Below, piece after piece: positions 17,356 to 25,584 of a DNA stretch of 64,000 nt (the stretch's first letter is position 1; each line of letters starts with the position of its first letter). The stretch is from contig PLQW01000276.1 in the NCBI GenBank assembly GCA_003160215.1, forward strand, positions 1 to 64,000, written 5' to 3'. The position numbers and the translations under genes were made by a program. The notes under the pieces are model-generated. The model was not told the DNA's origin. It saw only the letters and a program-made list of their open reading frames with translations, and searched no databases. The stretch is from Acidobacteriaceae bacterium (GTDB taxonomy: Bacteria > Acidobacteriota > Terriglobia > Terriglobales > Acidobacteriaceae).

Positions 17356-19236
17356 TCAGGTGCGAGTCGCGATTTCCGCGTCTTTCAGCTCCTGCGCGCC
17401 CGCCAAAGGGAGGACCAGGCGGAAGGTGGTTCCTCGACCCATTTCGGTCACGAAATGGAGAGCGCCGTTGTGGAGTTGCAACACGCGGTAGCTCATTGCC
17501 AGGCCAATGCCGCTGCCCGCCTTCTTGGTGGTGAAATACAGATTGAAAATCTTGTCCCGAATCTCTGGGGGAATTCCGGCGCCCTGATCGCGGACCTCGA
17601 TGGTGGCTGCCGTTTCGTCGCGGCGTGCGACCATACTGAGCACGCCCCCGTCGCTCATGGCCTGCACTCCATTGAGGACGACGTTCAGCAGGGCCTGCTT
17701 AATGAGGTCGGCGTCGGCCCTCACGGGCACCGCCTCGCTGCCCAGGTTGATTTCGACCTTCACGCCCAGGAGCGCCGCCTCCGGTGATGCCAGCAGGGCA
17801 ACGTCCTCCATCAAACGGCGCAAATCGAAGTCGGAAAGGCGCAACTCCAAGGGACGATTGAAGTCCACCAGCGTCTGCACCACCCGATCCAAGCGATGAA
17901 TCTCGCGTCCGATGATGTCCATGTGGCGCCGCGTGTCAGGATCGATCTCCCGCATCTTTTCGCGCAGCAGCTCGAGGTGAACCACGATGGCGTTGATGGG
18001 ATTCTTTACTTCATGGGCAACGCCGGAGGTGAGCCGCCCAATGGCCGCCAGACGGCGGGACAGTTCAATTTCGTTCTCGATTCGGCGCACCGATTCGGCG
18101 TCGCGCATGGTGAGAAGCGCCCCTATACGCTCGCCGCGCTCGGCAATGAAATCGAGCGCAATTTGTATGCGCTGTCCGTTCTCCAGCTCGATCTCACGTT
18201 GCGGGATGGGTTGGTGCAGAGCGAAGGCATCCAGCACGATGCGGCCCAGCTTGTTGGCATCGTTGAATACCTCCTCCACCACGTTTCCCAGAATCTCTCC
18301 CCGCGGCCGCCCGACGAACCGTTCGGCCGAGGCGCTTACCAGCACCACGCGCGTGTCGCGAGTAAACAGAACGAGTCCGTCCTGCAACGTGCCCATAATC
18401 TGGTCGAGGTTCTCTTTGAGGGCGCTAAAGACTTCTTTCACGTCGCGGATCTGCCGGCCCAGGCGGTCAATCTTGGTATTAACCAGCCCGTATTCGTCGG
18501 TCCCCCTCGGATCAGGCTCGGGTGTGATGTCGGGCACGCCCGCGGTCATCTGGTCCAGACGACGGCCAATGGCCTCCAACGGGCGCAATGCAATGTTCGA
18601 TACCCCGGCTGCTAATGCGAGTGATAGCAGGATGGCAATGGCGGAGAAAAAAAGCGCGCGTGTGAGTTGCGGCTTGACCGCGCTCTTCAAAAGCACGGTG
18701 GAGATGCCCACACGGATATCGCCGAACGGCTGCCCCTCGCGCTGGATGGGCAGGTAAACGTCGTAAACCCTCGGCGCGCCATACACGACCTCGAGCTGGC
18801 GCCGGAAGCTTCCATTGCGCACATTCTGGAAGTCCTCACGCGGCTCTAGTTGAGTGCCGATGGCGGACGGGTCGGTGTGTACGATGGCCCGGCCGTTCAC
18901 ATCGGTAATGGCCGCGTCGGAGATGGTGGGAGAATAGCCAACGATGGATTGCAGCAGAGTGTTAAGCCCGGGGTCAGTCTGTAAGGCTTCGTCCAACACC
19001 GCCTCGACTTGCTTGGGGTCGTTGGTATTGACAAAGGTGCTACTGAGGTCAACCTGCGAGGCTTCGCGTGCGCTCTCCCGGATCTCCTTGGCCACGAAGG
19101 CGGCATTGTCATAAGCCTCCGCCGTGCGCTGCCGTGCCACGTGCGACACGTACAAATAAGAAAAGGCCGCAACCAGCGCGAATACCATACCGCTGATAGC
19201 AAGGACCAGCTTTGTTTTCAGGCGGATTTGAGCCAT
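17356..19236 (-). CDS. Membrane sensor histidine kinase
   Basis: 626 aa from ATG 19236. Order: TM1 (about 8-30), an extracytoplasmic sensor domain, TM2 (about 190-212), HAMP (ALRPLEAIGRRLDQMTAG), a PAS domain (about 280-385), HisKA with phosphoacceptor His408 in GVAHEVKNPINAIVV, then the ATPase with N box LLNVVLNGVQAM, G1 RDQGAGIPPE, F box IFNLYFTTK and G2 GSGIGLAMSY. The kinase is NtrB/ZraS-like. No response regulator is adjacent, so it is an orphan in this window. It is divergent from a small phosphoacceptor-like gene. Confidence 0.92.
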   Translation of the reverse strand: MAQIRLKTKLVLAISGMVFALVAAFSYLYVSHVARQRTAEAYDNAAFVAKEIRESAREASQVDLSSTFVNTNDPKQVEAVLDEALQTDPGLNTLLQSIVGYSPTISDAAITDVNGRAIVHTDPSAIGTQLEPREDFQNVRNGSFRRQLEVVYGAPRVYDVYLPIQREGQPFGDIRVGISTVLLKSAVKPQLTRALFFSAIAILLSLALAAGVSNIALRPLEAIGRRLDQMTAGVPDITPEPDPRGTDEYGLVNTKIDRLGRQIRDVKEVFSALKENLDQIMGTLQDGLVLFTRDTRVVLVSASAERFVGRPRGEILGNVVEEVFNDANKLGRIVLDAFALHQPIPQREIELENGQRIQIALDFIAERGERIGALLTMRDAESVRRIENEIELSRRLAAIGRLTSGVAHEVKNPINAIVVHLELLREKMREIDPDTRRHMDIIGREIHRLDRVVQTLVDFNRPLELRLSDFDLRRLMEDVALLASPEAALLGVKVEINLGSEAVPVRADADLIKQALLNVVLNGVQAMSDGGVLSMVARRDETAATIEVRDQGAGIPPEIRDKIFNLYFTTKKAGSGIGLAMSYRVLQLHNGALHFVTEMGRGTTFRLVLPLAGAQELKDAEIATRT

Positions 19237-19530
19237 GGGGACACTCGCATTGCGTGGGATATTGCCGGAATCATACCAGCCGCAGAGGACAGCGGAAAGG
19301 TCGGGGCCTTCCGGAAGGGCAAACAGTTCCCAGATTTTTCCGTAAGCGACACATCGGCAGTGGTTTAGGTGGAGGACACCAAGGCTCGGATGCAGCCGTT
19401 GTGGTAAGGTTGCATGGGCATTGCGGCGCCTGAACAACGAAATCTGCCAGATCCGCGTCCAATGTCAGAAGCCCACGGGGGGAAGCAATCCGCGAGGTGT
19501 GGTTGGTACGGCAAGGCAGGAGAGAACAAG

Positions 19531-19770
19531 GTGGCCCAACCGGCAATGGAAGAAAGCAAGAAATTACAAAGCGAGACGATTACCAAACTGCGTACCCTGT
19601 CCCACGACCTGAGCAATTACATCGAAACCATCATGCAGGCTTCCTATCTTCTGGCCCAGGCGAAACTCGACGAGAACAACAAGAAGTGGCTCGATTTGGT
19701 CGACAAAGCAGCGCAAGATGCGGCCCGAGTCAATCGCGAGATTCGCGAAATGTTGCGTTCGCAAAATTGA
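19531..19770 (+). CDS. Small DHp-like (phosphoacceptor-helix) protein
   Basis: 79 aa from a GTG at 19531 with AGGAGA 7 nt upstream. It is all helical: SETITKLRTLSHDLSNYIET, then LAQAKLDENNKKWLDLVDKA and ARVNREIREMLR. The SHDLSNYIETIMQASYLL stretch resembles the first helix of a HisKA dimerisation domain, including its His, and the remainder resembles the second helix; no ATPase domain follows. It could be a phosphotransfer or kinase-inhibitor protein. It starts 294 nt from the divergent sensor kinase gene, which is suggestive. Family assignment is tentative. Confidence 0.62.
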   Translation: MAQPAMEESKKLQSETITKLRTLSHDLSNYIETIMQASYLLAQAKLDENNKKWLDLVDKAAQDAARVNREIREMLRSQN

Positions 19771-20210
19771 CGATCATGGCTCACCCCGCGGAGTCAGGAC
19801 TAGCAACTTCAGAGTGCAAAACCACGGCAGTGCGGACCGACTTTTCCCTGTACGCTGGCCCAATTGTCTGACACGTGTGCCTCCGCCAGATCGTTGTTGG
19901 TAGTCGCGGCTATGCTTGCAGTTGGCGCGAGCTGGCGCGGGCAAACACGCCAGCTCCCTACCTATGATGAGAGATTGCCGGGGTCTATATAGTTCATGAA
20001 GACGGAAATTCCCGGCAGGACGAGGACCGCCGACGGTTTGCTGGTGAGTGGCTGGCCCTCCCGTAGGGTGAAGGTTGGCATGAATAGCAGTCGCGTCGAA
20101 CTGGATTCAGGGAAACGTTTGAGCCCGCACATCCAGACGTGGTGCGGCCCACCAGGCCGGCGGAGACGAGACGTCTCCGCCAAACCTATGTGGGGCTCGT
20201 TTCCTAATTG
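19771..20210. other. Intergenic region with two hairpins, no gene seen
   Basis: Two perfect inverted repeats stand out. GAGCTGGCG (19929-19937) pairs with CGCCAGCTC (19948-19956). GGCGGAGACG (20159-20168) pairs with CGTCTCCGCC (20172-20181). The second lies 30 nt from the stop of the minus-strand SYLF gene and may end its transcript, though no T run follows. Open frames here have no recognisable content. Confidence 0.5.
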
Positions 20211-20894
20211 CTACATTTTGCCGGCTTTGCTGTCGAGCAGCGAAACCAGGGACTGGCCAGCGGGCGTGGCCTTAACCCCGCCGCTCACGACCTCCCGCGC
20301 GCTGACCGTCTTCCCGTAGAGGCGCTGGTTAGCGTCGCTGTCCGGGTCGAGCGAGGCGCCGCCCAGTGACACGCCCGCAAAAAGGCCTGAAGTCCGGGCA
20401 TAGGTCAGCATGTCAGCAGTACTGGTACTCGCGCTGGCTCCGGACCCAGCCGCTGCGGTCGCGTCGGTGCCGATCTTGACTTTGCCGTCCAGCACCTTGT
20501 TCGCCGCCGACGGTGCCATAACGAGGATGACGAAATCCTTAGACGTGCCGCCGATCTGAAAACCGGCACTGGCGCCGCCGATGCTGTACATGGCGGGTGC
20601 TGACCATTTGCCGCTGAAGTCCGCCCCCTCGCGGCAAGTCATCGGACCGCGACCTCCGGTTCCGCCGATACCCACGGCGAACTTTTTCACGCTGGGCAGA
20701 ATGATGATGCAATCAGCCTTCGCGACTGTGCTGAGTGGAATATCCTTGCTGCCAACCATCGCCTGCAACACCGTGGTGGCGTTTCTGATCGTTTCTTCGT
20801 CCTTGTTCTTGTCGGCGCCCCAAACTGGCAGGGCCAAGCATGCAATCACTGATACGAGCAGAATAGGTACGGATCTTTTGGCTAAACTTTTCAT
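20211..20894 (-). CDS. SYLF-domain (YSC84-like) lipid-binding protein
   Basis: 227 aa with a signal peptide (ILLVSVIACLALPVWGA). The SYLF/YSC84 domain runs from about residue 35: TTVLQAMVGSKDIPLSTVAK, then DCIIILPSVKKFAVGIGG, GGRGPMTCRE, and AGFQIGGTSKDFVILVM. SLGGASLDPDSDANQRLYGK is the usual final block. SYLF proteins bind phospholipids; the bacterial role is poorly known. Shine-Dalgarno AGGAGA precedes the ATG. A broken copy of the same family lies immediately upstream on the same strand. Confidence 0.9.
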   Translation of the reverse strand: MKSLAKRSVPILLVSVIACLALPVWGADKNKDEETIRNATTVLQAMVGSKDIPLSTVAKADCIIILPSVKKFAVGIGGTGGRGPMTCREGADFSGKWSAPAMYSIGGASAGFQIGGTSKDFVILVMAPSAANKVLDGKVKIGTDATAAAGSGASASTSTADMLTYARTSGLFAGVSLGGASLDPDSDANQRLYGKTVSAREVVSGGVKATPAGQSLVSLLDSKAGKM

Positions 20895-20911
20895 TTTGGT
20901 CTCCTAGGTGC

Positions 20912-21043
20912 TTAATTGTCCAGAATGCTCTTCGGTATGTCCTGCTTATCGAGGATGGTTTTCAGAACGGCGGTCGACTCGGACAAACGTTTCGACATTT
21001 TGTTCTGGGCGAAAAGGGGCAGCGCAACTGCGAAGCACACCAT
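20912..21043 (-). pseudogene. Truncated SYLF-family gene fragment
   Basis: On the minus strand the frame ending at TAA (20912-20914) encodes MVCFAVALPLFAQNKMSK, then RLSESTAVLKTILDKQDIPK and SILDN. A hydrophobic export signal is followed by the beginning of a SYLF domain, which stops after about 25 residues. Further upstream the same frame contains a TAG right after a GTG with a good Shine-Dalgarno sequence, so the 5' end is damaged too. It sits 17 nt before the intact SYLF gene: the decayed upstream copy of a tandem pair, or a tiny leader peptide gene. Confidence 0.55.
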
Positions 21044-21418
21044 CAGCAAAACAATCTTCTATGTCACGGGAATCCTTTCGTTGACCCGCTCTAGAACTTT
21101 AAAGCACCGGCAAGATTTCCACAACCGGAAAGCGAGACTACCTTGCACACCCGCCGGGTAGTAGGCGTGTCCTTCTCGAACAATGTGACACGGACGCCCC
21201 GGCACGATGGGCACGCATCGCACAGCAAGCACCGGTGCGCATATTTCCCCGGGACGACGAGATGGTCAATCGGAATAGCGAGATCTTGAACCGGTCACCG
21301 AAACAGCCAAATATTGGGCCGAGGAACACAGCTCTTGCGTCAAACCTTCTACGTTTTCGAGGGAGTCCGGCGGAGGAACGTTGGCTGCCCAGTTCGAGCC
21401 GGGCAGCCGTCAAGAGGA
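21044..21418. other. Intergenic, hairpin near OsmC stop
   Basis: No gene is recognised. GGCTGCCC (21383-21390) pairs with GGGCAGCC (21401-21408), 11 nt beyond the stop of the minus-strand OsmC gene, so it may be its transcription end, though without a T run. Open frames on the plus strand lack recognisable sequence. Confidence 0.4.
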
Positions 21419-21844
21419 TTAGGAAACGAGCTTCGCGTCCATGGTGATGTCGGCGTTGAGGACCCGGGAAACCGGGCACCCCTTTTTGGCATTTTGGGCG
21501 GCCTCGTCAAACTTCGCCTGGTCCGCACCGGGGATCCCGACCTTCACGTCGAGGTGCACGCTGGTGATGGTAAAGCCGGCATCGGTTTTGTCCATGGTCA
21601 AAGTCGCCTTGGTATCGATGCTCTCCGCGGTCATGCCCGCGTTTCCAAGCTGTGCGGACAGCGCCATGGAAAAGCAACCGGCGTGCGCCGCGGCAATCAG
21701 TTCTTCCGGATTCGTTCCGGCCCCGTTTTCAAAACGTGTGCTGAAGGAATACTGCGTTTCGTTGAGGACGCCGCTCTGTGTCGAAACGGTGCCTTTTCCG
21801 TCTTTCAAACCACCCGACCAGTGGGCACTGGCTGTGCGTTGCAT
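21419..21844 (-). CDS. OsmC-family peroxiredoxin-like protein
   Basis: 141 aa, normal for OsmC. Both redox cysteines of the OsmC/Ohr fold are present: AAAHAGCFSMALSAQLG (first Cys, about residue 57) and KKGCPVSRVL (second Cys, about 123). The N-terminal GTVSTQSGVLNETQYSFSTR and the EELIAAAHAGC block match OsmC rather than Ohr. It reduces organic hydroperoxides using dithiol donors. An AGGAGG-like Shine-Dalgarno sequence precedes the start (CAGGAGGACC when read on the minus strand). It is single-gene in context. Confidence 0.92.
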   Translation of the reverse strand: MQRTASAHWSGGLKDGKGTVSTQSGVLNETQYSFSTRFENGAGTNPEELIAAAHAGCFSMALSAQLGNAGMTAESIDTKATLTMDKTDAGFTITSVHLDVKVGIPGADQAKFDEAAQNAKKGCPVSRVLNADITMDAKLVS

Positions 21845-21989
21845 TTGGTCCTCCTGGGAAGCGAGTCAATTGTATCTCCACGTTACACGAGTGGCCATAC
21901 TTGGGCGAAAAGCGTAGGGAGGGTAGTCGTTCCCCCAGCGTTCGATTAGCAAACCCCGAGAAGACTGTGATGATCAGCTTGCAAGGGGT

Positions 21990-22124
21990 TCAGTAGAAGT
22001 CGGAGCAACTGAGGAAGTATCCGCACTGCGGACAGACCAATTTGCAGTGGTTTTGCTGCAAGCCGGCAGAGCAGTTGGGACAAACCTGTGGGGGCTGCAC
22101 CGAGGCATTGTGATCGGCTTTCAT
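21990..22124 (-). CDS. 44-aa zinc-ribbon-like miniprotein
   Basis: A very short frame on the minus strand from ATG 22124 to TGA at 21990. It encodes 44 residues: [13 protein letters not shown], then [20 protein letters not shown] and [11 protein letters not shown]. Two CPxC knuckles (CPNC and CPQC) separated by 13 residues form a treble-clef/zinc-ribbon pattern, with extra Cys at the spacer and C-terminus. No Shine-Dalgarno sequence is obvious. The dense cysteine spacing strongly suggests a real protein. Its role is unknown. Confidence 0.68.
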   Translation of the reverse strand: MKADHNASVQPPQVCPNCSAGLQQNHCKLVCPQCGYFLSCSDFY

Positions 22125-22601
22125 CGCAGATCGGCGCGGAGCATGCGATTCGGATTTTGACGTGCGCCGTCCGTCATGTTCTCACCGAGGTAGAAGCCAG
22201 ACGTTCCCAGCATAGATGAAATTCTTTCCCGGCAGCGGCATAAATTGCGCAAGAGTTGGCACTTTGAGAGCCGCCCCCCCATTAGTACATGTACCTCTGT
22301 CATTAAGGGACCACCCGAAATTCTGTGAGACTTTGCCCATCGGTCTCTATAATGCGAAATGTGGTAGTGGGTCCACGGAGCCTCACACGCGCGACCGAAT
22401 AAGCCCCAAAATCTTTGGGAAAAAGAGCGCGTGTGGAACTAAAGTAGATGCGACACAGCCGTGTTTACTAAGTATCTAATGTAACTATAGTTATCACAGT
22501 TGCCGGATTAAGACAGAGGATTCGCCGGTAGGAGATTGAGCCACTCAGGGCTAAAACGTAGCGCGCAGAATGAGTTCAATTCAGGAGGTCACAACCAAAC
22601 C
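22125..22601. other. Intergenic region, no gene seen
   Basis: This stretch is visibly richer in A and T than its surroundings. A TATAAT occurs at 22348-22353 without a good -35 partner. A palindromic AACTATAGTTA lies near 22484. A strong Shine-Dalgarno AGGAGGT (22583-22589) belongs to the following small gene. Open frames here have no recognisable sequence. Confidence 0.4.
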
Positions 22602-22769
22602 GTGAAACAGACAATGATTGCAGCCCTAGCCGCCTTAATGTTAGCCGGAGCTTTTGGTGCCGTGAGTGGTGCGACCTCCATCAGTCCTTGCAATAATGCA
22701 GTTGTGGTCATTGGGGAGGGATCTGCACCTATGCCCACGACTTTGCCCCTCTGCGATGAACAAGAGTGA
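22602..22769 (+). CDS. Small secreted protein of unknown function
   Basis: 55 aa from a GTG at 22602 (ATG 22614 is an alternative) with a perfect AGGAGGT 12 nt upstream. A clear signal peptide (IAALAALMLAGAFGAVSGA) leaves a mature peptide of about 30 residues with two cysteines (ISPCNNAV and LPLCDEQE), possibly a disulfide loop. No family recognised. It is followed 61 nt later by another small secreted Cys-containing protein in the same direction. Confidence 0.55.
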   Translation: MKQTMIAALAALMLAGAFGAVSGATSISPCNNAVVVIGEGSAPMPTTLPLCDEQE

Positions 22770-22830
22770 TTGGACATCGCGCTCCGATACTTCTTGAGAA
22801 CTCAGCTCGAGAGCGACAAGGAGAAACTGT

Positions 22831-23094
22831 ATGAGAAGTATTCTGATTCTCGTCATTTGTACACTGTTATCCGCCGGTGTCCTGTGCGCCGCTACCAGTG
22901 CGCTTCCTGCGAGCGTCATGCCCCAGCCGGCCATCGCGAGTGAAGCTGCATTGTCGATGTCATCCTGCACCGCCGGCGAATTCTGCAGTAGCGGTCACGC
23001 CCTATTAGCTCCCGGCGATGGCGGGCCGGCGCCCTATTGCGCTCCGGTCAAGCCCTGTAACAACGACCAGGAAAGGCTGCAGATGGTGCTATAG
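22831..23094 (+). CDS. Small secreted cysteine-containing protein
   Basis: 87 aa. A signal peptide (ILILVICTLLSAGVLCAA) is followed by a mature part with cysteines at SSCTAGEFCSSGHALL, APYCAPVKPCNNDQE: four cysteines that could form two disulfides. Shine-Dalgarno AAGGAGA precedes the ATG. No family recognised. The CNN motif is shared with the preceding small protein, so the two may be distant paralogues or act together. Confidence 0.58.
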   Translation: MRSILILVICTLLSAGVLCAATSALPASVMPQPAIASEAALSMSSCTAGEFCSSGHALLAPGDGGPAPYCAPVKPCNNDQERLQMVL

Positions 23095-23227
23095 CACAAC
23101 TTACCAGAGGTGGAAAGGCATTCTGGAACCCATCTGATGTAGAGTTCAATCAAGCGAACACGGTGTTTACGGTTCGGAGATTGGCGCTTGTGTTGTGTCA
23201 ATTTCAGAGATATGCTTAAGAAACCTC

Positions 23228-24076
23228 ATGCACCTACGCCTGATTGATTACGTCCTTTGGTTCGTAGGCCCCCTCATGCAGTTAGGGGTGCTGGCGGCGA
23301 TGTACAGGCGTGGACTGCATCGTGAGTATCCATACTTCTTTAACTATACGGTCATTCAAGTTCTTAGCGAACCGATCCTCTTTGTAGTCCACAGGCATTC
23401 GGACGCGATGTATTACTGGGGCTACTGGGTTTCGGTAGCACTCAGCGCTCTGATTTCGTTTGCTGTTCTACAGGAGATCTTCCGCGACGCATTTCGTCCC
23501 TACGAGGCCTTGCGAGACCTGAGTGTCATCCTATTTCGCTGGTCGGCCCTTGTCGTGCTTTTGATCGGGGTCATGTGGGCCATCACGGCCGCGCCGTCGA
23601 GCCGGCTTGACACGATCACCGATGGGATTGTTCTGGTACAACGCAGTGTCCGCTTAATGCAATGCGGATTGGTGTTTTTCCTTCTGCTTTTCAGTGAATA
23701 TCTTGGCATCTCGCGCCGCCACGTTCTGTTTGGCATCGCGCTGGGATTCGGTATTTTCGCCTCCGTCAGCATGTTGGTTGCGGTAGCTATGTCGCACGGG
23801 ACATTTGTGCATGTGTCAGTTTTGCGACGGATCAACAATGCTGCGTACGACTTCTCTGCCTTGATCTGGCTGGGCTACACCGCACTGGCGCCAGTTCGTA
23901 GCCGCGTTCCTCCAGGCTCTGCTCGGTCGAAGGACTGGAATAGCGCGCTGGAAGATGCCAGGGTTCAGCCTGCAGCGGACAGTCTGCTGGACACGATGGA
24001 TCGTACGGTTGAGCGTCTGCTCTATCCAGAAGTTAAGGCCACCAGTATTGCTGCCGGCCATCGATCTTTGGGGTGA
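23228..24076 (+). CDS. Polytopic membrane protein of unknown function
   Basis: 282 aa from ATG 23228; a GTG at 23195 would add 11 residues. Seven hydrophobic segments are visible, starting LIDYVLWFVGPLMQLGVLAA, later YWGYWVSVALSALISFAVLQ, VVLLIGVMWAITAA, CGLVFFLLLFSEYLG, GIALGFGIFASVSMLVAVAM and FSALIWLGYTALAP. The C-terminal 60 residues are hydrophilic. Similar uncharacterised 7-helix proteins occur in acidobacteria; I cannot name a function. It stands alone between the small secreted genes and the minus-strand GcvT-like gene. Confidence 0.7.
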   Translation: MHLRLIDYVLWFVGPLMQLGVLAAMYRRGLHREYPYFFNYTVIQVLSEPILFVVHRHSDAMYYWGYWVSVALSALISFAVLQEIFRDAFRPYEALRDLSVILFRWSALVVLLIGVMWAITAAPSSRLDTITDGIVLVQRSVRLMQCGLVFFLLLFSEYLGISRRHVLFGIALGFGIFASVSMLVAVAMSHGTFVHVSVLRRINNAAYDFSALIWLGYTALAPVRSRVPPGSARSKDWNSALEDARVQPAADSLLDTMDRTVERLLYPEVKATSIAAGHRSLG

Positions 24077-24135
24077 CGGCTTACCGCACGTCTAAGTTCT
24101 GCCGCTCCACGTGAGCCTGTCTTTCTTGATCGTAT

Positions 24136-25080
24136 CTAAATGGGCGTCTTGGTTTTGCGCGGTGGATTGAAGAACGGCAGGGAACGGACGGTGGCTGACA
24201 CCTTGTGCCGAACCGCTTCTACGGTCATTTCCATTTGCAGTCTGGTGCCCGGCATTGCGTGCTGAGGCTCCAAACTGGCCAGCGCAATCAGTTTTTTCAG
24301 CAGAGGCGACCACGTAGTCGAGGTCGCCTTCCCGACCTGATCGCGCCCCTTGTAGACGGGTACATGTACGCGCGAAGCGGTAGCGGGCGTCTGTGGCGCG
24401 AGTCCCATCCGGTCGAATAGAGTTTCAACTTCGTTCCAGTCGATTTCCAGCCCCATCAGAAGTCGCCGAGGTCCAGCCTGCTTTTCTTCCAGAAGCGCCT
24501 GCCAGCCGATGAAATTCTCTTTCTGGTAGTGGACGAGTTTGCCCAGGCCAACTTCGGTGGGAGTGTATTTTTGCGATGCGATCAGCGCCTTTTTGCTGCT
24601 GATACAGTCAACGTCGGCTAAGATCAGTCCGGCTTCGATGCGGGCCACATCGAGAGCCAGCATGCCCGTGGGGTGTATATCGAATCCCCGGCTTGCTTCC
24701 ATCAGCGCGTCCCACACCTTGACTGCGTCTTGCCACGGGATCCAGATCTCGTATCCCAGATCGCCGGTGTAGCCAGTGCGCGAGATGTCCACAGGCACAC
24801 CACCGATTCTGCCGCTGGTCTTACGGAAGTACTTTAGGTTCTCGATGTCGGCCTCGGCGATGCTCTTCAGCACTTTTCCCGACGTTGGCCCTTGCAAGGC
24901 GAGTGCGGCGACCTGCTCGGTGATCTCCTCGATCTGCACGTCTAGTCCGATGGCGTTCTGGCGGAACCAGCGGAGGTTTGGGTCGGCAGCAGTCCAGCGA
25001 TAGAGGTTCTCCTCCAACCGCGTAATGGTGCCATCGTCGATGATCTTGCCTTCTTCGTCGCACCAGCAGCAATAGATCAC
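24136..25080 (-). pseudogene. GcvT-like aminomethyltransferase, 5' truncated
   Basis: 314 residues of a GcvT/dimethylglycine dehydrogenase-type folate-binding protein: IIDDGTITRLEENLYRW, VAALALQGPTSGKVLKS, SRTGYTGDLGYEIWIPWQ, ARIEAGLILADVD, and the C-terminal barrel AGPRRLLMGLEIDW ... ATSTTWSPLLKKLIALA. Compared with GcvT, about 85 N-terminal residues are missing; the match starts abruptly near the GTG at 25080. Function: transfer of a methylene or methyl group from an amine to tetrahydrofolate. The gene abuts a second truncated gene head-to-head, so one event may have removed both 5' ends. Confidence 0.75.
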
Positions 25081-25084
25081 CTGA

Positions 25085-25582
25085 ATGGAACGCGCCTACG
25101 ACGACGCCAAATACGGCAACTATTCGCGGCGACCGTACATTGATATGGTGATTCCCAGCCTCACCGATCCTTCGGTCGCGCCTCCGGGCAAGCACGTGAT
25201 GTCGTGCTTTGTGCAGTACGCGCCCTACAAGTTGAAAGAGGGCACGTGGGACGAGAAGCGTGAGGCCTTCGGCGACAACGTGATCGAAACCGTTGCCGAA
25301 TTCGCGCCCAACCTGAAGAACATTATTGTGGGCCGCCAGGTGGTCACGCCGCTCGATCTGGAGCGCGAATTTGGACCGACTGAGGGAAACATTTTCCAGG
25401 GCGACCTCTCTCTGGAGCAATTGTTCTTCTTGCGTCCCGTGCCGGGTTTTGCGCAGTACAAGTCGCCCATCAAGAACCTGTGGATGTGCGGCTCGGCCAC
25501 GCATCCGGGTGGCGGCATCATGGGTGCTCCGGGCCGACTGGCGGCGCTGGAAATCCTGAAGCACGCGAAAGGGAAAAATTAG
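25085..25582 (+). pseudogene. C-terminal fragment of FAD-dependent amine oxidase-like oxidoreductase
   Basis: 165 residues matching only the last third of the next gene's product (phytoene-desaturase-like NAD(P)/FAD oxidoreductase): MERAYDDAKYGNYSRRPY corresponds to LERAFDASKYGEFSQHPY there; APPGKHVMSCFVQYAPYKL, NIFQGDLSLEQLFFLRP and the FAD-binding tail NLWMCGSATHPGGGIMG also align. About 365 N-terminal residues, including the Rossmann GxGxxG, are missing. An in-frame TGA lies directly before the ATG. It is the broken upstream copy of a tandem duplication, not a functional enzyme. Confidence 0.8.
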
Positions 25583-25584
25583 CG

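Noticed and set aside
20916-21161. Plus-strand 81-codon frame beside SYLF
   Set aside because: The minus strand of the same DNA encodes a recognisable SYLF beginning, so the plus frame is its shadow.
22216-22479. 87-codon plus-strand frame before the small secreted genes
   Set aside because: No Shine-Dalgarno, no motif, and AT-rich non-coding look.
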